From NCBI GenBank assembly GCA_011316305.1, contig SAUG01000034.1:248001-312000 (forward strand): 64,000 nucleotides of DNA, given 5' to 3'. The position numbers and the translations under genes were made by a program. Position 1 is the stretch's first letter. Every line of letters begins with the position of its first letter. This document shows, piece after piece, positions 23,150-35,689 of this stretch. The notes beneath the pieces are model-generated. The model saw only the letters and a list, made by a program, of their open reading frames with translations, ran no database searches and was not told the origin of the DNA. Source of the stretch: Rusavskia elegans. Taxonomy: Eukaryota; Ascomycota; Lecanoromycetes; Teloschistales; Teloschistaceae.

Positions 23150-25580
23150 GGAGCTTATATATTATATTAGAGTCGCCGAAACTAGTAGGATATTATACGT
23201 AGATAATTTTATCTATATAACCGTAGAAGAAGGCGGTCTTAATATCTATTTAATCGAGTTCTAGGCTATAGGCGGTAGCTATAGCGAAGATAGCTTTATA
23301 TAATATTAACTTAATAATAGAAATAAAAGTTTCGTTAAAATCGACGCCGGTTTCCTATTTAAAACTACGAACGATCTAGCGAGCTTTAAAACGCGTAATT
23401 TTACTATCGGCGTTCCTTTTAATCTTATATATCTATTTACTTTCTAGAAGATATTTTATAGAAGGTATTAATACCTTAGTATATAGTATTTAAATATCGT
23501 TTAGTTCTAATAATACTAGTTTTTCTTCTATAGCCTTACGCTATTCGTCGGCGTAGAGTAATTCTATAGCTTCCTTCTATAACTAGGATTTAGAAGGATC
23601 TAATACTATATCTTTTCTTATAGTACTAATAAATATATAGACGTTTATAATTAGGTCTAGCGAGGAGTAATTATAATTATTTAATACCCGGAGTTCGGGG
23701 TAATTATATAGAGTTTTAACGAGAGATTAGATAGTATAATCGGTTTATAGGCGAGGTATAATAGTCTAAAGATAGGGCGGTAATATATCGGAATTAGAAT
23801 CTGAATCCGAATTATTAATTTTAGTAATATAAAGACTATTAGATAAATTAGCCGGTAATAGAACTTAACTACGGGTAAAAGGAATTTAGTAAAATACTAG
23901 AATTTAGTAAAAAGGAGCTATTAGTTTAGATATTAATAGAAGGTTACTAGGTTATAACTATAACCTTCTAGAAATAGACCCCCTATTAGTATGCTGCCGT
24001 TTCTATAAAGGTTACTATTTACTTTTAGATTCTTCTAACTTCTATAGATCTAATAAATCTGGGTTTTAATCTATTTCTTTAAATACTACGGAAGAGGCGC
24101 GGACGATTTTATTTTAAAAATTTAATAGCTTATAGATAATATCGTTAAAATAACCGACTAAAGTATATTTATAGCTTCGATTATAGAATTTCCGAATTTT
24201 TTTACTATATATTAAATATACTACGGAATCTAGAACGCGGAATCGGCTTAAATCTAAAGGTTTACTATATTTCTTTTTATATAGGGTTATACCTAATTTA
24301 CTATTAGGTAACCGGAAATATAGAAAAGTAGTAGTTTTAATAAATAGCGGCTAATATTTTTTACTAAAGCCGCTATAAATTAATATAGAATAGGCTTTAC
24401 GTATTAGTATTTACCTAAAGCGTTTAAAGGTACTATTTTATTAAAGATTATTAAATATAGTAGGCTCCTATTAAATACTTTTATTAATAAAGCTTTTAGA
24501 TATAATATAGTTTCTAAATTCGTTATCGCTGCGAAAACGTTTAATAATAAAGATACTTTTTTTATTATAGGTATAAAAATAGTTCTAATATTCGAAGGTT
24601 TCGGGGCCGTTTTTTATTTTAGTTATATAGACGCTATACTTCTAGATATTATTATCTAGAAAGATAAAGATATATTAGCTTCTATTATATACTACTAGAA
24701 CTTTATCCTTTCGAATAGGTCCTATACGGTTAGCGTAAACGAGGTCTATAGGACCGCTACCGAGGCGGATATAGCCCCTATAAAACTATTTATATTATTT
24801 ACCTAGAATATAGGCCTTATAGAAATTAGATTTAGGCTTAGAAACTTTAGATAGATCGATTCCTATAGATATATTTACTAGTTTATATAAATTCTAGTTA
24901 TCTAGGTATTTAAGCCGGGCGTACTAGATACTTTCTACTTCTACCGATATTTTAACGAGGGCTTTTAAAGCTATATCGGGTATTAATAAAAATAAAAACG
25001 AAGATAGAAAAGAAAAAAAAATAAAAGAAGATTTTCCGGGGCCGCGCTATATAGTATTAATATTTAATAGAAATAGACCTTTATACGTATAAGTAGTTAA
25101 CGTTAAATCCGGAATACTAAAACTAAAGCTGAAGCTATAGTCTTTAATAATTATTTTAGCGCCTATCTTCTAAATTTATAATATTAATAGAAGGTTAGCG
25201 CCGGACTCGGGGGTATAAAGGATATTATAGAATTCTATAGAATAGTATCTACTATTAATAAAGTAGTTAAGTATAATAGTACTTTTAGCGATCGGTCGGG
25301 GGCTAACAGCGCTATTAATACTGGTTATAGGCTCGCTCTAGATAGATTTTATACTAGATTCGATAAAAAGATACCGCTAGAAGGTAGTATAATAATTATA
25401 GGTATAGTCGAATATCTAACTATTAGTAAGATCCAGTTTATTTAATAAAGCCGATAAAACCGTAGGAACGAAAGTTATAAAGCCGAGATTAATAGGGGCC
25501 GGTACTACTATAATAAAATTTAGTAATTTTTTAGATTCGGCAGGTTTATTTTTAGATTTATTATTTTTAGATTTATCGTC
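23150..25580 (-). pseudogene. Copia1a integrase and N-terminal reverse transcriptase
   Basis: From high to low coordinates on the minus strand: the integrase core with RFRSDNEFR near 24,520, an integrase C-terminal stretch with YKYTLVGYFND near 24,140, then reverse transcriptase with EKLVLLELNDIQ near 23,530, GFKQETGVDFNETF-like sequence near 23,350 and LDQIDIKTAFFYGYID near 23,230. This order defines Copia. Numerous TAG/TAA stops interrupt the frame. The gene breaks off at 23149, where family C is inserted, and resumes at 22165. Confidence 0.85.
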
Positions 25581-26309
25581 TTTACTATCCTTACTATTTT
25601 TACTATCCTTTTTCTTACCGCCTTTACCTTTATTACTATTACCCTTTTAGTATTTACTGCCGCCGTTCTTCTATTTTTCTACTATTTAAACCTTCTTTAA
25701 TTTAGGATATAAACTATAATAGGTATTTTTCGTATAGCTGTTTCGGTTATAATAGGAATAGTAGTCGACTTTAATAACTCGTTTATTCGGGTTATTTATA
25801 AATAGGAAGGCCTTAGTTCTAGTAGTAGTAGATTCGCTATTACTATATTAGCGATATTTTTCGCTAACGGTAGTACTAATAGTTTTATTTAAGATAACTA
25901 CTTTCTATTTTCGCTTATCTTTATTACTAACGATAACGTTACTTTAGATAAACGAGGTCTAGAAGTAGCTAAAAGCGGCCCTAAAGCTCTAAAGGAATTT
26001 TAAAATAAAAAGATTTTCTAAAATAATAACGCCTATAGCTAAAATTTTATTAGTAAGCTCGCGAAATTTAGCTATATAAGCTTCTATACTCTTAAAAGAA
26101 CTATTATAATAGAGGGTATCTAGCTAGGCGTCGAGTTTTATAAGTTTACCGGTACTACGGATTCTATATTATATCTAGAATTTATCTAGTATCTTTTTAG
26201 TATCTAATATAATATCTTTAATAAGGTTTTTAGTATTAGTACTATAGATCGTCTTAATTACTATATAGATATATTCTATCCGTTCTTCCTCGTAGTTAAA
26301 GGGAGCCGG
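25581..26309 (-). pseudogene. Copia1a gag, 3' part
   Basis: The minus strand gives a gag-like protein: a helical stretch (KFRELTNKILAIGVIILENL), a degenerate CX2C-type knuckle resembling C..H....H....C near 25,690-25,770, and a lysine/serine-rich low-complexity tail near 25,560-25,640. The 60-codon open frame at 26175-26357 runs from this gag into the LTR of the inserted Copia2. The 5' half of gag is on the far side of Copia2 at 32074-32560. Confidence 0.8.
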
Positions 26310-29300
26310 TGTGGGACGATTGGATATGGATACATGATCGTATTGATTGAGATACACGAGAAGCGAAATCTATAGAGTTACTAAATTATATAGAATATTA
26401 CCGTTACCAAGATACGCTAAACCTAATAGGATAGGTACTATATCTAAATAGGCAAGTTACGTAATCTTAGCGACTATTTTAGAGAAACTTAGATAACTCT
26501 CTTATAATAATCCTGCTATACAGGCTCTTATACCCTTTTAGAATCGATTACTTATATTTTTAAGCTTAATTCTGTTCCTCGCTACTATATATTATTATAA
26601 CCTTTATCTTCCTCTTTAGTTTAACCGGATTTAGATATATTAGCGACGTTTAGAGCGTTAGAGGCGGCGGCGGAAGAATCGCTATTATAGTATTCTTTTA
26701 GAGGAAGATTCTGGAGCCCTAGTAAGCTTATAAATTCCTTATAACGTTAAAGTAGAAGGGCCTTTATAAGGCTATTTACTAAAATTACTGCGGAAGCTAT
26801 ATATCTAATAGATATATTTCTATTCCGAACCTTCTAGTATAGCTAGTAACGATATATATTAACGTAGCAGAGCTTCGTTACGAACTGCGAGTTAATGTTT
26901 TAAAGTATTTATATTATTTATATATTATCGATTTCGATATACGGCTTATAGTCTAGATTAAATAATATTTCTTTAAAGAACCGATTCTACTATAGAAGTT
27001 CTTTCCCGCTAGCGGTAGCTATAAGGAGCTCGGCTTTAGTTAAGCTTATTATAACTATTTTCTACTTTAAGGCTTTATAGTCTATTATTCTGCCGAATAA
27101 TTTAAACGCGTAGCCCTATAAGCTTCGCCGAATTAATAGATTATTAGTAAATAAGGCGTCCGATAAAGCGATAAATAACGTATTTAGATCGGTTATATAG
27201 GTATCGAAGACGATTAAATAAAACCTATAATATCCTAAGTACTATATAGTTCTAATTACTTACTCTAGATAATATTCCGATAGATTCGTTAAGAATTCTA
27301 AAAGCTTTAAAGCGGTATAACTAATATTAGCGCGAGTAATAACGGCTACGAAATTAAATAATCTAACTAGTTATTAGTATAGTAGAATTTACTAGGGTTC
27401 GGCCGTACCTATATTTTTAGTAAGCGTTTCGGAGCTAATAAGTAGAGTTTTAGGAACTTTACTTAATAAATTAATATTATACTTCTTTATAATCTTGTCG
27501 ATATATATATTTTAATATAATAATAGCTTATAGGCTTCGCGATCGCGAGTAATATAAATTCTTAAGAACCAAGATATTTCGCCTAGGTATTTTATTTCGT
27601 AGCGTTTAAAGAGCTTTATCTAGAATTCCTTAATATATTATATATAGCGGTCCTCGTAGATAATATAAATATCGTCTATAAAGAAAAATAGTATTATATA
27701 TTCGTAAACGAATAAAAATTCGGTTCCTAGTACCGCTAAAAATCCTAGGTCTGCTAGAGTATTCGAAAGATAGTAAAACTATAGCGCCGGCGACTGCTTT
27801 AGGCTATAGAACGCTTTAAGGAATTATAAAAGGATAGACTTCGACTCTTTCTAGTCTAGTAGAAGTTTAATATAAATAAGTTCGTTAATTTCGTAATTAG
27901 AGAAGGCGTTAACTATATTATACTATCTAGTTTAGAGTCTAAAATACGTAACGATAGCTATAAGTACCCGAAAGATATAAATTACTAAAATAGTAGCGTA
28001 GGTATTAGTATCGGTACTCTAGAGGTTACCTCTAATATAAAGGCGTACCTTTAATTTAATTAAATAACCCTATTTATCGAATTTATACTTAAAAACCTAT
28101 ATAAAAGGAATAGGCTTTTTACTATATTAAGCTATAGTACCGAATACTACCTTCTTCTAGGTATTCTTATTCTATAGTTTCTTTATTTTAATTTAAACAG
28201 CCTCTATAAATCCTTCTATAAGCGGATATTTTAATATATTATTCTAGAAATAAGGCTCCGGCGGTAGTTAATTACGGTAATACCGTATTCCTAGTAGTAG
28301 AGGCTAATAGTCTAGTATTAGAGCGCTATCTTCGTATATTATACGAGCTGGAAGATAGGCGGCGAATACTATAAAGAAAGCCGTAGGAATTCCGGTAGCG
28401 GTATATTAAAGAAAGGTTATATAAACCTCGCTCCGTTCTAACTTCTTTATAGTCTTTTTAATAGTTATCTCTTCGGCTTTATTTACCTTATCTATCTTCT
28501 TTCGGCGGCGTATAACGCCTAAAAGAATAATATTATCCTTAATATAGTATAGCTTATTCGGGCTACGAATTCTCTTTAGTTCTAAAAACGTAGGAATAGG
28601 CGGAGGAAAATCTTTATTATTTTTAAAGGATCTAGGTATATTTTTATCGAATATAAATCTGTTATTAAGTAACTATATATCTATTTAAGCGAGTTCGCTA
28701 AGCTATCCTATTACTTTTATAAAAGGAATACCTTCGTTAATAGGATTATAATATAATTTATTAGCTAAATCTCTGCTATTATAGCTATTTTATAGCAACG
28801 TCCTACCTCCTAAAGTAGGAGGCGATAGAAGAAGCTAGTTCTTTTTACCTTTTCCTTTATTATTAGATATTAGAGGCGAGAATTCTTTTCTAGATACGTC
28901 CGGATTCGTTTAAATCTATTTAAAGACGTTATCTTTATCGCTTTCGCTATTACTAAATTTTATAATAGAATAGTCTATATATAGAATATCGAATATATTA
29001 TATAGGAACAGCTCCGTCTATAGCTAAACTTAATTAACTTCTCTAGGTTAATAGAACGAGGTCTTATTAAATATAATATTATAAATATAGATAACCTTCC
29101 TCTAGTTTAAAATCCAGATAAGGTAGATATTCGTACTATTATATCCTACTAGAAATCTAATATAAACTCTAGGGTATAGCTTCTAGAGTCTCGGAATATA
29201 TTTATCTAATATATAGACCTTACAGCCGTATACTCGGAGATAACCTAAATATAGAACGGTTTTCGTAACTATCTAGAATAGAGTCTTCTATATAAACTTC

Positions 29301-32068
29301 TTTTTTAATATAATATTTATAATATAGGCGGCGGCTAAAATAATCTAAAGCTAAAGGTAATACGGGAAATTTACTCCGTTTATTATTACTCGGGCTTTAA
29401 TAATAAGAATATAGTCTAATCGTTCCGAATAACTATTCTAAACTTATATATCTAGGGTAGCAGATTTCTAGGAGATTCCTAGCTTTACGATAAGGCTTAA
29501 AAATTCTTTATCTAAGGTTAACTCTATATCCGACTATATAAATACTATTATACCTTTATAGCGTACTTATATAAATTTAAAAGAGCGGCGAAAGAACTTA
29601 GTAGCTTCTAATTTAAGGTAATAGATTTTAACGATATAGAAATCTATTTTAGTATACGCGAGATATAAAATCTAGTAATAACGGTTTAGGCCGGCGGCTA
29701 TTAGAATTAAATCGTAGATAATACGATAGAAAGGCTCGTCGGAGTCCTCTAACTTTTATAAAGAGGTTAAAATAATCTAGTAGGCCTTAGAGACAGCGTA
29801 TATTATATACTTATTAGTTAATAGTACCTTGGTTTTATCTATAATCTCTACCTTTTTAGCTGTTTACTATAGGTACTAGATAGCTTTATCGGCGGTATAA
29901 ATAAGGAGCTAGTACCAGTCTTTAGTTATACCTAATTTAGCTATAGCGAAAGACGGTAGAGCGACGTCTCTATATCTATTTATATTATCTTCTAGTATAG
30001 ATAACTCGCTAATTATTTTATATTTAATAATAGTCTTTCCGTTATATTTAACGCGAAGAGCTCTAGAATTTTTAAAAAGGTTACTCTTCTTCTATATATA
30101 TCCTTCTAAAACTAGGTTAGTTATAAAGTTAGAAACGTAGCTTATATTAGAGAGTTTTAACGGTATCTTACTATTTAGCGAATTAATATTAACTATAATA
30201 CTTCCGTATACTATAATCGGTATAGATCCTTCGCCTATAATAATATATAAACTATTAGTATAGTCTCGGTCTTTAACGAAACGGTAGGCTATAGTATTAT
30301 TATATAGATTAATTACTAAACTACCGTTAAGGACCTAAAATAAGTAAAGGAAATAATTAGCGACGAAGATTCCTTAAAATATAGCTAATAAAACGCTAGC
30401 AGATACTAATTTATCGTCTTTTTTACTATTTTTATATTCCTCTTTAGTACGTTAATTAGAGTACTTATATTTTTTCCGTATTTCTTTATCGCCGTCGAGT
30501 TTATTTTTAACCTTTTTTATCTTTACTACTTTAAGTTTAAAGCTAGCTAGCTTCTTCGGATAATTCTTTCCGAAATACTCTGCGATATAGTAGTATTTTT
30601 TAAAAAAATACTTTAGGCTATAGACGTATTTTAGCGGCTTATTATTATTTTTAAACGAAGGATTTCTATCTTTTCTTTTACCTTTCCCTTTACTCTTATC
30701 TTTATCCGTATTATTATTACTGTTATTATCTTCTATTATAGTAAATATAGTATAAGTATTAGAAACTTTAAAATTATATAGGCGAATATAGTTATAGAAC
30801 TCTTCGATAAATTTATAATACTATTCTTCGTAATCCGTAATAGAGTCTAGTCTAAACTCGTAGTTCTACGAAAGTAAAGGAGCTAGATTATAGATAATAA
30901 AGACGAAATCCCTTAATACTCTTCTAATATCTTTAATTTCTAAAACTCTAATATACTTAGCCTAAAGATATATCTATAAATATTTATCGAGCTATACTTT
31001 AATACTTTAGTTTCGTATAGAGCCTATAGATAGCTTCTTATACTATCGCTCTATTTCTATAATCCTAGCGGAGTCGGTAGGTATAATCCTAGACTATAGT
31101 ATTTGTAGCAGGTTCTATAGATAAGGTTTAACGAATCTAAGGAATACTAGGCTTACTACTAAAACGTTTTCGTAAATATAGTTAACTATACTAGCGATTA
31201 CTTTCTGTTCTTTTTTATATCTATTATAGGATTATTTATAACGCTATTTAATATCTTTATAAGCCTTTTATATTGCGCTAATTAATTCCTAGGTTACTAT
31301 AATTATTAGAGGTATTCCTATCGGCGGAATATACGCCGGAAAGGTTGGTTTTTACCTTTATTAAGATTTATTAGGTTAAGAGGGATCGATATAGTTCTAA
31401 ATATATACTTAAACTACTTTAGCTTTAATAATTATAATCCACTGGTCCTAATCCTTGGTTTAGGCTAGGATAATAGGTCGTTTAGACGCTATACTAATAA
31501 TATAGGAGGGTATTTAAACGCTCGGTAGGAGCTAGAATAATATTAAAAAAAGAAATATCTAGTAATAAAATCTTCCTTTATATTCGCTAGTATATAGCTT
31601 AAGCTTATAACTATAAAGTAAATTACTCTTCCTTTTAGTTATTTAGTAGATACTCTAGTAAATTAACTGCTTTATATAATTATTTCTGGTAGAACTATAG
31701 TAAAAAATTTCTTCTACTAGTAGTAAATATCGCGGTAAAGGTTTCTTCTACTTATTATTTAGGTAAATAACTCTTCCTAAAATAATAAATATATACCGAT
31801 AAAGGTTACTAGATATTATTTTAGCCTGCGGTACCCGGGCTTATAATTATAGGACGATTGGATATAGATATATAATCGTATTAATTAAAATATATAAAAA
31901 GCGAAATCTATAGAATTATTAAATTATATAGAATATAGCCGTTACTAAAATACGCTAAACCTAATAGGGTAGGTACTATATCTAAATAGGCAAGTCACGT
32001 GATCTTAGCGACCATCTCAGAGAAATTCAGATAATTCTCTTATAATAATCCCGCTATATAGGCTTTCA
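26310..32068 (-). mobile_element. Ty1/Copia LTR retrotransposon nested in Copia1a gag (Copia2)
   Basis: 5759 bp with 221-bp LTRs at 26310-26530 and 31848-32068, flanked by an exact 5-bp duplication GCCGG (26305-26309 and 32069-32073). The uninterrupted gag sequence is seen in the second Copia1 near 60,470, which proves the insertion. Minus-strand LTR begins TGAAAGCC and ends CCTATA. Directly after the 5' LTR comes TTATAAGCCCGGG, like the Copia1 primer-binding site. Gag, integrase, reverse transcriptase and RNase H follow in Copia order. In-frame stops (TAA/TAG) are few but present, so it is inactive. Confidence 0.94.
26640..31500 (-). pseudogene. Copia2 gag-pol polyprotein, RIP-inactivated
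   Basis: On the minus strand a nearly continuous frame runs through a degenerate gag knuckle region (near 30,590), a retroviral-type protease region with DKLVSASVLLAIF (near 30,400), integrase, the integrase tail VYGCKVYILDKYIPRLQKL (near 29,220), reverse transcriptase and RNase H. The reverse transcriptase active site reads FFIDDIYIIY near 27,671-27,679, so the two aspartates are kept, unlike in Copia1a. RNase H has YAFKLFGRIIDYKALKQKT and SLTEAELL near 27,000-27,130. Stops are TAA or TAG only. Less mutated than Copia1. Confidence 0.9.
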
Positions 32069-32073
32069 GCCGG

Positions 32074-32560
32074 AAATAAAGGACCCTTAGTAGCGGCTTA
32101 GAGGTTATTAAGAACGAGGTACGCTATAATAGCTTCCTCCTAATTTTTATAATCCGAACGGATCTCGAGCTTCGGAACTATATTAATAGGATAGCTAGAA
32201 CCTCCTATTTTAGTATTATCTATAATTAATATTATAGGGGTAGATATATCGCTAAATTTAGTACTAGACCGTAGAGTACCGCGAGGAGTAGCGTTATAAA
32301 AGGAGAAGTCCGAAGGGCCTAGAAGCGAGTATCCGGAAAGCGTAATAACTTCGAGGCCGAATAAATTACTCGGGCGCAAAGGTATTAGAAAAGGACTAAG
32401 AGCTATAAAGAGGTCCGGGTTGTCTTCGGATATAATAGAGGGTACCTTCGATAGATAGTAATTAAAATCTAGGCGTAGACGGCCCTAGATAGCGAGATCG
32501 ATTTACTATTAATTATATAGGAGCCCGTAGTCTTCGATAGAAAATTAGAAATTATAGGCG
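32074..32560 (-). pseudogene. Copia1a gag, 5' part
   Basis: Minus-strand frame with a long open portion (32379-32140) giving FGLEVITLSGYSLLGPSDFS and IVPKLEIRSDYKN. The frame extends upstream without a stop to about 32,510 (FNYYLSKVPSIISEDNPD). Downstream it runs into the Copia2 insertion at 32069-32073 and continues at 26309. It is the N-terminal half of the element's gag protein, not a host gene. Confidence 0.75.
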
Positions 32561-32639
32561 GTTTAGCTTACCTAGAGATTATTAGATAGTTTTTAAGGAA
32601 AATATTATTTAAAACTCTTAAGATTATAAAGATTAGTAT

Positions 32640-33440
32640 AAAGCTTTAATAATAATAATATAGAAGCAGATATAAGATTTAGAATAGGTTAGATAAAGTT
32701 TCGAAAATTAAAACGATATAATAATAGTCTTTAGTAATAAATAGGAAGCTTCGAGTTCTTATACTATTTAGGACTAGATAATATAGCTAGTAAAGCCGAA
32801 GGCTAGACTCGATAGCTCTAGTTTTAGAGGCGAGATAGTTAGTTTAGAAGTAGTAGGGGCTCGCTTAAACCGTTAGGAGGTTAAAAAAGATATAATAGCT
32901 AGAAATATAATCTACTAGCCTCTTATTTTATAGGGGTCCTAGCCTATACTAAGTTAGCTAGACAGTCGCTTCCCGTATTTATTTATAATAGCTAGTACGA
33001 GTTTAACTATCTGGATTACTATAGGATATACGCCGATAACTAGTATTAGCTAGACGGTAGGATATAAGGCTAATAATTATAAAGATCTAATTTTAAAGGC
33101 CTAACTACTATACCTAGTATAATATTTCTATAGTAATATATCTATACGTAGTAAATTAGCGACTTAATAGTTCTATCCGAAAGTAAAAAGGTTAGTAGTT
33201 TAAGCGGCTAGAAGGGGTCGTAAGGTAAAATAAAAAAGATCTACTTAGCTATTTATAATTTCGGCAGTTACCGGGGTACTTATAGATAGTAGTATAACTA
33301 TAGACTTCGTTGTTCGCCGTATTAGATATTTTATACGGTTTAATAATATATATCGGATCTATTAATGAGTAGATAAAAAAGAAGATTTAATAAAAATATA
33401 AAGAGTTAAGTATAAAGATATAATACTCGCGAGTAATAAT
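32640..33440 (+). other. Possible antisense reading frame near the 5' LTR of Copia1a
   Basis: A plus-strand frame of about 250 codons lies between gag and the primer-binding site, opposite to gag-pol. Stops in frame are TAG/TAA. Protein-like pieces include IYLYVVNQRLNSSIRK-like and SLFAVLDILYGLIIYIGSI. The equivalent stretch of the second Copia1 (61,080-61,820) keeps the same general sequence. No domain is recognised. It might instead be long untranslated leader DNA. Confidence 0.25.
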
Positions 33441-33473
33441 AATAACTATTATAAACTAACTCGGCTAGAACTT

Positions 33474-33487
33474 CCGGATTTATAACC
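33474..33487 (-). other. Copia1a primer-binding site
   Basis: The minus strand reads GGTTATAAATCCGG immediately after the 5' LTR. The core TTATRA(G/A)(C/T)CCGG is shared with Copia2 (after 31848). Internal-fragment initiator tRNA-Met priming is known for the Drosophila copia element, whose primer site starts similarly with GGTTATG. The assignment to that tRNA is inference. Confidence 0.65.
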
Positions 33488-33663
33488 TATTAAAATTATA
33501 TATATAGAATATTAAGCTTGATTTACTAAAGTAGGCTTTCGCCTGAACTAAGTATATAAAAAGGAGGTAGCAGGGCCTTAGCGCCTAGATCTACTAGACC
33601 TGATCGGTACTAGCGCCCTTAGCGCCTTAGTACAGCTGTTATACGTAACACGTCCTTCCAATA
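33488..33663 (-). repeat. Copia1a 5' LTR
   Basis: 176 bp, partner of 19285-19460. On the minus strand it starts the element. It ends (plus strand) in CCTTCCAATA, then the GAATA duplication. Confidence 0.9.
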
Positions 33664-33668
33664 GAATA

Positions 33669-35689
33669 TATAATATCTTCTAATAGTTTTAATTAACTAT
33701 ATATTTTTTAGTAAAAGTATTATTTTTTTCGTATAATAAATATATAGTTAAATAACTATCTTCGATTAGTTTAAATTCTATTAAAACGGAAATTATATAA
33801 TAAAACTATACTTTCGAATTCGGTTAGTAAATAAATTTTAACCGTCTTTTATAATATTTTAAATACTATTAATTAGATCTTTAGATTATCTTTCTATTTT
33901 ACTATTATAGTTTCTTTAATAAACCGTTAAAACGGTTTTTTTAAAAAGATTAATTCGGTTATCTTTTATAGATTTCGGATTTTATGGAATTTTATATATA
34001 GAATATTAGTAAATTAGTATATAATTTCTATAAAAGATATAAAAATATAGGTATATTTAAATAGTATTAGATAAAATACTATTAAAATCTAGTTTAATAT
34101 CTTCGAAACCTATTTACGGTTTTCGTAACTTTAAATTAATACGGAACTTTACTATCGATATTATTTCGCTTTATTAGAAAAGATTTTAAAGACCTAGTTT
34201 TTTTTATAGTAAATTTATAATATCCGGGGGATATAGTATTAAATATCTTTTTAAATACTATATTCTACTAAAATCTATTTAAAATTTATATCGAATTATT
34301 CGATATTTAAATCCGCGCGTATTTATTTTAGTATTAATCCGTCGGTTTAGATAGTAGTATTATTAGAAAGAAAAAAGATCCTTTTACCTTTTTATTTATA
34401 TCGGAAGTATAGATTTTAGAATCTATTGTATTAGTAATTTAATCAATTATAACTAATAGCTAAAAGTTAATAATACTACAGGTATTTATTTTCCGTATTA
34501 ATAATTAATAATAGAATATTTTTTTAGACTAAAAAAAATTACTAAAGATTTTTGGAATTAATATTAATAAAACTAATAGATTAATCGATATTATATTAGT
34601 ATCGGCGTCTTTCTATTTCGAAGTTCTATTATATTTAAAGTATTTATATTTAGCTATATAATATAATTTATAGAATAATATAAATTAATTTCGATAATCG
34701 ATATTTTACTTTATAGGTCTAAATCTAATAGTTTAATATTAAATTTAATATTAAATAAAATATACTCTAATATATTATCTTATATACCTAACTATTAATA
34801 AAATTTAAAAGTAAACTTTTATAAAACGGTAATTACTATTATTAAAAGGTAGATCTATTTTTAAAAATAAGTAACTTTCTATTTTAAATCCGCTATAATT
34901 ATTATTTATAGACAATTAATATCGGTTTAATAACTAGGAAGAGGTTAGAATAAAGATAAAAAAAAAATTAATACCGGTATAAAAAAATAGGAAAATAGTA
35001 GTAAAATAGATAGTAGTCGATAGAAAAAGATATTATTCTAGAAGCTAGTACTTCTAGTATTAAAATAAAGCTATAAAGAATTAATTTAGTATTTTAATAT
35101 CTTTTTATATAGTATTTCCGAACCTCTATATAATAATCTAATATAGCTTTAATTTCGACGAGACTAGAAAATAAAATAAGAAAAAAAAGTTATAGAATAT
35201 TAAAAAAATACTAATAAAAAGCTAAAGTTACTAGTTTTTTTAACAAAACTATTAATCTAATAGATTTTTATTATTAAATACTAGTTTTTATTACGGCGGA
35301 GTAAAAATGCCTAATAGTACTCTAGATAATAGAAAAAATAAATAAAAAAATTTTATTTTTTAAAACTATCTTTTATACTATATAATACGACTATTATCTT
35401 CGAGATATTATCTATTATTAATAGTAATAGCGAAGCTAAATCGTTTTAATAATTAACGGGACTAAGTTTCGAGTAGTCGGATATAAGTAATATTAGTAAA
35501 TTAGCCGATAGTTATTAAATTATTTATAAAAACTATAAATATTATTTATATAAAACCTTCTGCCGAAATAAATTTCTAGTATAGTAAAATAAAACCGAAT
35601 AGACTATTATAAATAGTATATAATTTAAAAAATATTCTAAAAGATTTAATATATATTTCAGTAGTTTTAAAAAATTAACCGTTTAAATA
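33669..35689. repeat. RIP-degraded AT-rich DNA, no recognisable gene
   Basis: About 2 kb of AT-rich sequence with frames closed by TAA/TAG. It may include the 5' part of the hAT element whose transposase follows, but no terminal repeat was found. Confidence 0.55.

Larger units (their letters stand above)
19285..33663 (-). mobile_element. Ty1/Copia LTR retrotransposon, copy 1 (Copia1a), host of nested insertions
   Basis: LTRs of 176 bp lie at 19285-19460 and 33488-33663, flanked by an exact 5-bp duplication GAATA (19280-19284 and 33664-33668). Read on the minus strand the LTR begins TATTGGAAG and ends TTTTAATA, RIP-altered TGTTG...CAACA. A primer-binding site, GGTTATAAATCCGG (33474-33487), follows the 5' LTR directly. 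Domain order on the minus strand is gag, integrase, reverse transcriptase, RNase H, as in Copia and not Gypsy. It is interrupted by Copia2 in gag and family C in reverse transcriptase; without them it is about 7.66 kb. It has ~1.5 kb between RNase H and the 3' LTR and ~0.9 kb between PBS and gag, more than usual for Copia. All frames contain stops; not functional. Confidence 0.93.

Noticed and set aside
26175..26357. 60-codon minus-strand open frame
   Set aside because: Chimera of Copia1a gag and the LTR of the inserted Copia2, not a gene.
32140..32379. 79-codon minus-strand open frame as an independent gene
   Set aside because: It is the N-terminal part of Copia1a gag; the frame extends on both sides and the same sequence is in Copia1b.
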